From Apostichopus japonicus (taxonomy: Eukaryota > Echinodermata > Holothuroidea > Aspidochirotida > Stichopodidae): a DNA stretch of 64,000 nt. The position numbers and the translations under genes are program-made. This document shows positions 1 to 9,708 of this stretch, piece by piece. Under the pieces are notes generated by a model. It ran no database searches and was not told where the DNA came from. It saw nothing but the letters and a program-made list of their open reading frames with translations. Positions within the stretch are counted from its first letter, which is position 1. Each line of letters begins with the position of its first letter. The stretch spans positions 28,549,501-28,613,500 of the forward strand of contig NC_092568.1 in the NCBI RefSeq assembly GCF_037975245.1, written 5' to 3'.

Positions 1-358
1 AAGATCTTGGACTTTTGATCATCATGTGAGACTAAACGTAATTGCAATGAAACTATATGAAGTTACGTTCATTCCCAACTATATGTCACTTGATGTGTAT
101 CAAAATTTCAAGCTAATTATGCCTATACGCAAGACTAAAAAAAACAAGAAGTAAAGTAGGCCTACATATGAAGTTTATATAAGTGTGGACCGAGAACTTT
201 GAAGGCCTACCTCTAGTCAAATGTTATACTTTTCTTCACATTTTGATTTTTGACTGATAAAGGAAAATGGAAAATACATGTTTGAAGGACGCATATAGTA
301 CCGTATGATGAATATGTTATATCCTTGACACAATATCATCTGTGTATTTACTATCGTG

Positions 359-3300
359 ATGTCTCTCGACTTGAACTTTACCAACTTCTGCAATGGAACT
401 ACACCGGTTACGAAGGAGTTATTTGCGGGTAAAGACATATATATAAATATATATAACTCATTACGTTTTCAATTATATATATTCATCTGCCTTTGTCGTT
501 TACTTCCATTTCATTAACAAAAGTCTGTTTAAATATCTCTTTCGAAATCCGGCTTTAGGAATCACAAATGACTTCGAGTCGGTTAGAATCATGTTTGATC
601 TCTAGAGTAAGGCAAATATGTCACCAAAAACAGAACTAGTATTGTTCGATACATGTGACAAACGCTGCAGTGGAATTACGACCTTCCTTACCGGTTTCGA
701 ACCTCTGGACATCAATCGGCGTCCATAGCCTACTTGGTTAGGGTGTCCGCATATAAAGCGGGAGGCTCTGGTTCGAATCCCGGTGGAGGCTGGAAGTTTC
801 TTCACTGTTCTAATTTTTCCAAATCATTACGTTTTAAATTATATATAGCCTATATATATATATATATATCGCTGTAGTTAGAAATAAATAATTAAGTACT
901 CGAAATTGCATGCAAATAGCCTCATTGGCTCCAGTCTCAAGTTAGCTGATGTTATTTAGTTTAATGCAAATATGTACGGAAGCGTAGAAGGGACATTGCA
1001 TTGACGAGTTACCAACTTGACAAAACGACAATTATCTGCAAATTGACGAGTTGACGAGATGGTAACGTGACAAAATTAAGAAAATTGACGTTTAGACGAG
1101 ATAAAGGATCTCGTCAATGCAACAATTTTCTGCAAATTGACGAGTTGCACACTTACTACCATCTCGACAAGAGATGGTATACGTAGTAAGTGTGCAACTC
1201 GTCAATTTGCAGAAAATTATTGCATTGACGAGATCCGATATCTCGTCAACTCGTCAATTTTCTGAATTTTGTCATTTTGTCGAGATGGTAGTAAGTGTGC
1301 AACTCGTCAATTTGCAGAAAATTGATGCATTGACGAGATCCGTTATCTCGTCAATGCATCAATTTTCTGAATTTTGTCATTTTGTCGAGATGGTAGTAAG
1401 TGTGCAACTCGTCAATTTGCAGATAATTGTCGTTTTGTCAAGTTGGTAACTCGTCAATGCAATGTCCCTTCTACGCTTCCGTAAATATGTCACCAGAACA
1501 GATTTAGTATTATTGTTCGATACAGGTGACAAACGCCTACAGTGGAATTACGACCATCCTTACTGTATGTGTAAAAATATTAGACCTACTTAATTGTTCA
1601 TTGTCCATATATCAACACTGACAGTTTTATCGAATTGTTTTCTACGAATGATTTCTTTCCGCAGTGATTGATGAGATTGATGGATTCAAGAGCATTTTGA
1701 TCTTCAGCGGCATCATAACTCCTTTAATTATCTGTGTTTTCGTCGAAGCTGTCGTATACACTGTTAGGAACATACCGTACTGTGACCGTAGATACTGCAT
1801 ATTATGGATACTTGGAGTTTATCCGGTAAATTATTATTGAGAGACTGCGAAAATCAAATATGATCCATTACGCATAACAAGCTTTCTATACATTTGCTGC
1901 AAAAGATTGGTCTGTTATGTTGAAACTTTATAACCACATTCAAAGCAGGTTATCAATTACTGACATGTGCTATAATAACATAATTTAACTTAATTTATAG
2001 TTGCGTGCACCGGATTGTGGCTGCATCCTATGGGAAGTCCCCCAGGGACACGTGGCTGTGGTGCAATGTGGTACCCCAGGAGAGAATTATGCACACTTTG
2101 GTGTGTAGGTGTGACAAGTTACCAATGACCAGGGTTAAGCATTAAGCGCATAGAACTCTTGGATTATGCGCTATATAAATAACGGGGTAATAATATTAAT
2201 AATAATAATAATTAATTTCATAGCTTCAACACCACAAACCGTCGAGAATGTTCTTCCACATAGTGCAATATACATTACTTGAAGAAAATTGCATTACCAA
2301 TTAGCTTCTACTTATATATACTTTTCTTTCTTGTTTAACAGATATTCTGCTTGACTGCTTTACTCGGTCTCTTCATACCAAGAGCAGCAGGTCTTTGCAC
2401 ATTCACCGCCGCAGCGTGAGTAGAAATTAATAAGAGGAAAGTTATTTATTGTTTTCATTATTTGAATCTACTGCAAACTTGTGAGGGGTGAGACGACATG
2501 GCGTCCCTTTTTTTATCACAAGTCAGGGGCAAATGACAATACAGTTTTTCAGTACAATTTTTCAGACAAGTTGTAGTGTCTTAGTCATCAATCATGTTTG
2601 AGAGCAAAGTAGGGATCCTATATAGATATCAAATGATAACGTGAAAGTACTTTTAATTCATCCTTAAAATACCCCCCCCCCCCCCACTCTCAGCCTCATC
2701 CCCTAAAATGTGAGGGGAACAAATAACAATTTTAGGGGTTCAATAACAACTTCCTGACATGGACGTTAAATGGATGTGTGCCGAGAGATTGGCTTCGGTC
2801 AGCTTGCGAGTCTACAAGCCTCCATGGCTTCTTTCGCGAGTTCCTGCTTGCGGGAAGATCACATATACATACATACATACATACAAATCATGCACCCACG
2901 CACACGCGCATCCAAAACAACCAAGTTTGATTCGTGCTTGAACGGTTGCGGTTAACACTTCTAAAAATGGGCGTGAAATCAACAATCGCCTTTTCTCTCT
3001 TCCAGGTATTTCGCAGTAGTTCTTTTCGAATTCATGCATCTTATTATTGATTACTTTGGAGGACTCGAGTCGATGTTACTACAGATGAAGGGAGCTCAGA
3101 TGTCCGTGGCCAGACCTCCTACTATGTGCTTATTCTTCTGCTTGCCAAAATTTGAAATGACCAGGTAAGACCCTTCACCCAAATTCACGTTAATAATACT
3201 TGAAGAACAATTGCAGCATCTTCATAAACTAGAAGATAATTATGTCGAACGAAACAAATGAAATATTTATGTGATACTTTTGATAATTAAAATTAATCGT

Positions 3301-5134
3301 TCTTAATTTATCTTACATTAGGAGAAATTTCCGCATCTTGGAAGTTGGAGTTTTACAAGTTGCTTTTTTACGACCTCTTACCCTCTTCACTTCTGAATTA
3401 CTTAGTATTGATGGCAGACTTGGACAATCGGTAAGACTTAAAATTTAAAATATGATTTTACAGGAATATTTGAGAAATAAGTATTATGATGATACTAAAT
3501 TTGAAGAGAAGACTACAACATTTTCGGCATTCCCATGTTGTTTCACATTCTATATGTATATGTTGTTAATAAATATTTATGTTTAGAAATGTTTTTTTTT
3601 TAAATTTTGATGTATACGCATGCTAACCCGTTTCCTACCTAGTGCATGTAACAGGGGCATGATTATGTTTAAAGGGGTGGTCTGGAGGGGAGGGGCACTG
3701 GGATAACAGCACTTCAAGCGTTTCACCTCGTTATTTCTTATGTATATCTTCGCTGCACAGTGAATCAAACATCGAAGGAACATGTTAACTAGAAGTTGCG
3801 AATCACTGTGCGGCCGAGGGAGGCGGGGTGGGAGCACAAAAACTGATTTACAAAACTGATATTTTGTTGTTCCATTCCTCAGGAGAATGCAGGAATAGCA
3901 TCACTGGTTATTAACTGTGTCATCTTAGCGACCTCGTTGACTGCCATACAGTGTCTCCTGATCTTTTTCTATGCATCTCGAAAGTATCTGAAGAAATTTT
4001 ATATTGGCCCAAAGTTCGCATGCGTACAACTTGCTCTTATATTTAGCAACGTACAGTCTGCGCTACTCTCCATTTTGGCGCGCTTTGACGTCATCGAATG
4101 TTATCCTCCATTCCCGTTTACAGTTCGTGGCTACCGTAAGTGAACAAGTGATCCATTTAAAGCAGGGTTGTCCAACCTTTTGCAGAGGAGGGCCACATGG
4201 AATAATTATGATGAAGGAGGGGGCCGCATGAACCCTACGCTCGATTTTTCGATTTTTTTTTTGCCCGAAGCCCAAGGCAACAAAATGTGAGCATTGCGCG
4301 CGGAGCGCACTGACTTTTTCCTTCCTTATAAAACAGATGAATAAAGTTCAGCCGCCCCCCCCCCTCCGCTGAGTGTCAGACAAACTGACCTGTATGCAGT
4401 TTTTTGGACCCAGAAGGTTCGAATGATTGATTATATAGCTTCAAATTGTTATAAATAAATCTGCTCAATAAAATTTTGCACCGTAGAGCATCTCTGGCGG
4501 GCCGGACGCAACCCTGCGGCGGGCCGGACTGTGGCCCGCGGGCCGTAGGTTGGACAACCCTGATTTAAAGTATTTCACTGTGAAATGTTGACGTAACAGT
4601 CGTACGCAGGCATAATATCAAAATAACTTGTTTGTTTCATGAGTCATGAAGCGTACCTGCATGGGGGTGGGTGGGCGGGGGGGGGGGGAGGGTGGTGTTA
4701 CTACATCCGATCTAAACTTCGAAGGCACTTATAAAAATAAGATATGTTTTATAGGACATTGCACTCCTCTATGCATTTGTCTGCATGTAGTTTTAATGTG
4801 GTAGCATTGTATAGATTTAACAGCTTGAACATGTATGCTTATACAACAACACCCTTGAATATGTCTTCTTTGCTTCACAGAGTGGCATCTCTTTCTTATA
4901 ACGATAGAATCAACACTCATGTTTATACCGACACTGTATTTCTTCCGCAATGTCAAAGGTAACATTATGGAAGACCCCCACCGGAAGTTACGACGCACCA
5001 GTACTTTCGCTGGTCTCGTTTCGTCTGCTAAGGTTAAAAGACGAAGAAGTTCAACGATAGGAGAATGCGACAACCTCATTCGGGAAAGAAGAAAGAGCGA
5101 AGGACCTTCCTATGGTACTGTGATTGAACTCTGA
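359..5134 (+). CDS. SLC51A: Organic solute transporter subunit alpha (SLC51A/OST-alpha), 7 exons, 359 aa
   Basis: Coding exons: 359-428, 1665-1825, 2342-2415, 3006-3164, 3322-3430, 3883-4135, 4881-5134. All introns are GT-AG and the phases agree; the sum is 1080 nt. The product is a seven-helix membrane protein of the OST-alpha/TMEM184 family, close in length to human SLC51A (340 aa). In vertebrates it pairs with the single-pass SLC51B subunit to move bile acids and steroids across the basolateral membrane by facilitated diffusion. Visible here: a short N-terminus with two N-glycosylation sequons (NFT at residue 6, NGT at 12), first helix about residues 33-57, then helices near 76-92 and 103-120, two in exon 6, and WHLFLITIESTLMF early in exon 7. 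The tail is basic and serine-rich (RRRSSTIGE) and probably cytoplasmic. The start was chosen because exon 1 ends in phase 1, which exon 2 needs, and it opens directly on the sequon-rich N-terminus. No SLC51B-like gene is present. Confidence 0.88.
719..790 (+). repeat. tRNA-derived sequence (SINE head or tRNA pseudogene)
   Basis: These 72 nt fold as a cloverleaf. The acceptor arms are GCGTCCA and TGGAGGC, with one mismatch. The D-arm has an A-box-like TACTTGGTTAGGG, the anticodon stem is TCCGC/GCGGG around loop ATATAAA (anticodon AUA), and the T-arm carries the B-box GGTTCGAATCC. The acceptor mismatch, a T-stem mismatch, an anticodon AUA that is unusual for a nuclear tRNA, and the intronic position all argue for a tRNA-derived SINE head or pseudogene rather than a working tRNA gene. 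The two internal promoter boxes look intact. Confidence 0.55.
976..1482. mobile_element. Foldback MITE, 507 bp, with 8-bp target duplication
   Basis: The terminal inverted repeats start ACGGAAGCGTAGAAGGGACA and match for at least about 75 bp. The interior continues as further inverted and direct copies of GACGAGTT/AACTCGTC, CATTTTGTCGAGATGGTAG and AATTTGCAGA, so almost the whole element can fold on itself. The flanks are the direct repeat AAATATGT at 968-975 and 1483-1490. There is no coding capacity, so it is non-autonomous. It lies in SLC51A intron 1. Confidence 0.88.
2003..2215 (+). repeat. SINE-like repeat with A/T-rich trinucleotide tail
   Basis: Lies in SLC51A intron 2. It ends in GCGCTATATAAATAAC followed by an (AAT)n tail. 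A related tail, TTGCGCTATATAAG followed by (ATT)n, occurs at 51773-51840. The same 3' end on unrelated flanks is what a retroposed short element would leave. The 5' boundary is approximate and no clear target duplication was seen. Confidence 0.45.
2867..2884. repeat. Microsatellite (CATA)n
   Basis: Short run of CATA tetranucleotides in SLC51A intron 3. Confidence 0.8.
4163..4562. mobile_element. hAT-type MITE, 400 bp, in SLC51A intron 6
   Basis: The inverted ends are CAGGGTTGTCCAACC and GGTTGGACAACCCTG. The flanks are an exact 8-bp duplication ATTTAAAG (4155-4162 and 4563-4570). CAGGG-type ends and an 8-bp duplication are the hAT superfamily signature. The subterminal region is GC-rich with GGGCCGGAC/GTGGCCCGCGGGCC motifs. 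There is no transposase reading frame. Confidence 0.9.
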
Positions 5135-6018
5135 CTCTAACAGCCGATGCATCATCGCCTTTCCGTTTGGATTGATCAACGAAGGAAGGGGTGATATGTG
5201 TGTTGCAACATGAAAGACATATCAATGAAGCACAAAGAACTCGAGGCATTATTTGTAACCATGATTTGCAAGTAAAACAACCGTCTTAAACCTCATATGG
5301 GCCTACGTAACGAAATGTTCCTTGATTCACAGCAGCAGTCTGTAACTGAATGACACTGCCTACTGTTGCCATTTTTTTTTTTTACAAATTGTGAAAATAT
5401 TTTACGTTCGTTTCTTGAGGATTTCAAGATTCAGCCAAGGTATAACTGAGAATTCAACCCGTTTGGGCTTTTTTTTACTGTCTACCCACGATGAACATAT
5501 CATGGATATTTACAACTTGAAAGATGTAGCAAAACGCAATGTACGTATGATATGCAGACAATTGACCGGTGTGATAAAAATGATCGTGCACCTTCGATTG
5601 TCAGCGGACAAGAACTGCAACGATTATGACACACCTCTGCAAATACGGTACCGTAGGTGCCATTGGAAACACTGCCTGATCACAATCATTTCTTTGTTTG
5701 ATAAAAAGTTAACATGTAGTATTGTTTTATGTAAGGGAAGGGGGTGAGTAGGAATTTTTCCTCACCGGTCCCATCATTGTACTCTTCAAGTATATCTTTA
5801 CCTGTACCCCCCCCCCCCTGCAAGTCATCATACCTGTCCACGACTGGAAACAATGCTAGGCATAACGTATCACATAATATGTGATGTGTACTCATATAAA
5901 TATTTTTGTCAGTGAATGGTATGTTGGACTCGTGCCACAGATTTGCAGCTGTAATCACCTCCTCTTCTGACACAGCCAAGTTTTCTGATGACATCACTAG
6001 ACTCGAAATAGTTACAGT

Positions 6019-6514
6019 CAGGGGCGTAGCGAAGGGGTTTTTGATGGGGGGTGTGGAGAATTTGATTTGCCGACGGATCTGGAAGTGGTGACTGAAATGG
6101 GGGAGGGGTCTAAGGGGAGGTGGTGTCCCCCTCCCCTTTGGAAAATTTTTAGTTTTGAAACGTCCTTAGATGCAATCTGGTGCATATTTTAAGTCAAATT
6201 TGATTTGCCGACGGATCTGGAAGTGGTGACTGAAATGGGGGAGGGGTCTAAGGGTAGGGGGTCTACCCCTCCCCTTTGGAAAAATTAGTTTGAACGTCCT
6301 TAGATGCAATCTGGTGCATATTTTAAGTCAAATTTGGCACGGAAGAAGCTCCCGTTCTCCTTTTTCTATTCAGCTTTCCTTCTTTCTTCCCCTTCCGCTC
6401 TCTTCACCTTTTCTCCTTTTGCCGACAGACCCAAAATTTGCCGACAGCGACCAAATTATTGGGGGGGGGGGTGTGACACCCCCCACACCCCCCCCCCCGC
6501 TCGCTACGCCCCTG
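6019..6514. mobile_element. hAT-type MITE, 496 bp, with internal tandem duplication
   Basis: The ends are CAGGGGCGTAGCGA and TCGCTACGCCCCTG. The exact 8-bp duplication GTTACAGT lies at 6011-6018 and 6515-6522. Inside, a block of about 135 bp that begins TTTGATTTGCCGACGGATC occurs twice in tandem (from about 6061 and about 6199). The subterminal regions are poly-G/poly-C. No transposase is present. Confidence 0.9.
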
Positions 6515-7580
6515 GTTACAGTGCGTGTCACGATGACGAGAACTTTGTTATTGAAGAAAAGAATTCGTTTTAAGTTCACTACTCATGCAGACCTCGTATC
6601 ATGAACTGAGAAAGCCAATATGATGAAATTTAATCATTTAATCAGCTAAATAAGGTGACCCCCCCCCCCCCATGGGAGTGGCACAAAATATATACTGTCT
6701 GAAATACGGTAGTTTTCTCTAGAGATCATTGGGGGGGGGGTCATTTTAGCTAGACCTTGGTGTATCAATTTGTTATGAAACAGTCACTTGTCTGCACATG
6801 AAATTTGTGACATTATAGTTCCTATAGTTCCTTTATCTGCAAGCGAATAAGTTTCATTAATAAATGTGTTAACGAATTTATGTAATCTGATAATTGTCCT
6901 TTATTTGCTTCAAGTGACATTTATTGACGTATAGATAAATACAAACAATAACCATGTTCAAAGGTAGACTTATGGAAAGGCCAGCGAACAGACGTGTTCA
7001 CGATATCAATATGTATCAGTATCACCTGATTACAGCCATTATAACCGGTTTGAAAGTTTTAGCGTGTGTAATGAAGAAGGACCAATATTATTGGGCTATG
7101 GGGGAGGGAGGGAGCGCAGGGGACTCTTGTTATAAATTGATCATGGCATATTACAGACACATCCACATCGATATTCTGCGAGAAATAAGTGACGTGAGAG
7201 TATGTATGATAAGTGTCAATCAACGCCCACGATATGTTATAATGCAATGAGGACAAAACAAAACGGAATAAAATTAAGGAAACGTTTGAGTCAGATTTTA
7301 AGGTCAGCTCTGATGTGGAATCAGTGGCTTGGAAGTGTTTGACAAGCATTGTTTACCGTATTTGTTTTCAAGGGAGAGTATTATATCCTCCCAAGTATTA
7401 CTGCACTTATGCATCGAACAGGACTGGAGCACTTATATTGCTAGTAGTTTTCACGAGTACTTTGCTGAATTAAGTTTACTCTTAACAAGCACTCAGTTGG
7501 TGTTATAGCCATTTATTATTTTCTCAGCTGTTAGCCACCCGTGAAGGGACATTTCCTTGAAAAGCTTGTCATTAGTATAA

Positions 7581-7610
7581 CCAGGGAGTTGTTATGGAAC
7601 AACTCCCTGG
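7581..7610. repeat. Near-perfect palindrome (13-bp arms, 4-nt loop)
   Basis: CCAGGGAGTTGTT and AACAACTCCCTGG flank ATGG, with further partial symmetry outside (TATAA/TATA). A related hairpin, GGGAGTTG...CAACTCCC, lies at about 40896-40916. It is probably a remnant of transposon ends. Confidence 0.65.
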
Positions 7611-7769
7611 TATAACACTGTCAAACATAGATATATTATAGGCCTATCAATTTGAAAATATGACACGATTCTCAGGGATACCAGTACAAAATGTGGTCGT
7701 CACTACAAGAGAACGGATGGATAACTCAAAACTTGCAATCTCGAGGTCTCCGATTGGGAATAGTTCAAT

Positions 7770-8056
7770 CGCGGGGGGGGGGGGGGGGAAGGGGGCAGCC
7801 GCCCCCCCCCCCTTGAGCATATTTTTTAATTTTTTTTTTAATGTTTTTATGATATCGCTAGTATTTTCAAAAGAGAAAATGCTAAGATACACTAACAAGG
7901 CCTGGGAAGTGCCATTTCCAGCGATCTGGGAGGCATTTTCAGCCAAAATTTTCTTGTACGCTTCGCGCCAACGCATGGTGGCGCTACGCTTAGATAGTTT
8001 GCAATATCGAATCTACAGTTTCGCCCCTCCCTTGGCAAATTCCTGGCTACGCGGGA
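7770..8056. mobile_element. Degraded MITE carrying the shared GCGCCA...TGGCGC core
   Basis: Poly-G and poly-C at the left end are followed by a roughly 100-bp core (7903-8000) that also occurs at 43280-43379, 44762-44858, 45455-45545 (inverted) and 46372-46470. The inverted arms AATAGTTCAA (7758) and TTGAACTATT (8058) bracket it loosely. Exact ends are not certain. Confidence 0.55.
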
Positions 8057-8838
8057 TGTTGAACTATTAGAATTGCTCAGAAAGTTTGAAGCCAAAATTT
8101 CAACAAAAAAAAGGGGAAAAAAGGACCTTGTTTAGATATCAGTTTAATAAGATAATTTTTGTACAGATCACAATTAAAGATCAACATTCTTGTGCATAAT
8201 AATCTGCTACTATTGGGTCATGTGACCTACTTATGAGATTGAGGTCAAAGGTCACAGTGGTTTGTTAAATTTTTTTGGAAAATTATTCCATCTTTAAAAT
8301 GCTCTAAACTGATTGTGAAGCATTTTCTCAAAATGTTCTTCTGTTTCTCACTGGTATGAGCTGCTGCACCATCGATATGCTTCTTTAGATATTTAAAGAG
8401 CCGCAGTAGGATGGCCAAATTAAATGAAATCAAAACTAACAGGCTTCTTTAATTTCAAGTTTTTTAATTGTGAATTAATCCCCACCACCCCCCTCCCCCA
8501 TCCCCCCGCCTTGATCGAGTGGTGTCGAGAGCCAGTTCAAGCCCCATGGATGATTAGATCACAAGGAACCTTTCTTACAGGTTTCATTTTATGAAAATGA
8601 GAAAGCATTATTCCTGCTATACCCCAGGGCTGTAGCCCTATCTGACCATCCTCATCTCTGCCATCTTATAAGTGAATTCATGTACTACATGAATGTTGTT
8701 CATTACAGTTAACATTAGTTAGAACAACACTGGTCATCAAAGGTGAGCCTTTTCTCATTCATGTAATATCTTGTACAGTATGATCGGATTGATTGAACAA
8801 ATTAATCTCAACATAACATATGTAACAGTAATAAGAAC

Positions 8839-8844
8839 TTTATT
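8839..8844 (-). terminator. Candidate polyadenylation signal of the zinc-finger gene
   Basis: AATAAA on the minus strand, about 870 bp past the stop codon of the zinc-finger gene. It is placed by position and hexamer only; other TTTATT hexamers occur nearby. Confidence 0.3.
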
Positions 8845-9708
8845 TGACAATGTCAGTAATATAATTTATTCATTTGAAATATACACTATTTGTGAAAAAT
8901 ACTAAAATATGTGACTATAAAAATGAATGGCAAGCCTAATTAGGAGTTATCTGTAACATTACTCTGATTTAAAATCTTCTGAATTCTCTAATAAAGGTAA
9001 AAACTTACAGACTGTTCTATGCAAAGACAAATTCCATAATAATATGCTGGCAGTACCAGTGTCCTGATGAAAAGGTGCACAAAAATGCAAATAACAAGAG
9101 ATATAGCAAGATAAATGATAAAATTTCTATAAAGCTTGTATTTATAAATAGAATAACTATAAATTGTCTACAACAATAATTAACAATTAGCTACAACTGC
9201 AGGCTATGGAGGGAACAGACAAATTTTTGGAAGGGCTTGAGACGCCCTCTTTAACCCTCTCATACGCCAATCTGAGGCATTACTTAATCGAATGTCTCAT
9301 TCTTTCATTTTCTCGATTTCATATCTTTCGATAAATCTTTGGCAAGTCTATGTGGTCAATGGAATTATTGTTGAATGATTAAGTTGAATTAATGTGCGAA
9401 TACTGTATGACTTGGTCAAAGAAACAAATGATACTGAACCCAGTGCAAAATAAGGCTTTGACCATACTTAGGTGTTTTTTTCTGCATCTGTTCTTTTGTA
9501 ATAACCCCCTGATAAGAACATACCTTAACCAGTGGCGACACCAGAACATCTCCAGAGAGGAGAGGGGTTCACTAGCATAAACTGCACATCACAGGCAAGA
9601 AAAGGTGCAGAGGGTTAAGTTTTGGGGCCAACTGGAGGACAACTTCCATGATGTGGGGGGGGGGGTTGAAATATGCCCTCCCATGCTACCCCCTCCCCAA
9701 TTGCCAGT

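Larger units (their letters stand above)
459..1565. repeat. Old tandem duplication inside SLC51A intron 1
   Basis: Two related blocks lie in direct order. The first runs from about 459 to 692 and the second from about 824 to 1562, the latter split by a 507-bp MITE at 976-1482. Landmarks shared by both copies are CATTACGTTTT followed by AATTATATATA (459 and 824), and AAATATGTCACCA, TTGTTCGATACA and GTGGAATTACGACC (613-690 and 1483-1555). A tRNA-like sequence (719-790) lies between the copies. The two copies differ by scattered substitutions, so the duplication is not recent. Confidence 0.6.
5135..8838. other. Gene-free interval between SLC51A and the zinc-finger gene
   Basis: It starts with the SLC51A 3' UTR; the first AATAAA on this strand is at 6859-6864. 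The rest holds a hAT MITE (6019-6514), a palindrome (7581-7610), a degraded MITE (about 7770-8056) and many G or C homopolymer runs. Open frames here, such as 5391-5747, show no domain, splice context or recognisable product. Confidence 0.6.

Noticed and set aside
719-790. Functional tRNA gene
   Set aside because: Acceptor and T-stem mismatches, anticodon AUA and intronic position in a duplicated repeat region fit a tRNA-derived repeat better.
5391-5997. Two opposite open frames of 103-118 codons after SLC51A
   Set aside because: No recognisable domain, no splice partners, and they lie in SLC51A 3' UTR or repeat sequence.
6290-6604. Overlapping frames on both strands rich in Pro/Gly
   Set aside because: They arise from poly-G/poly-C tracts in the 6019-6514 MITE.
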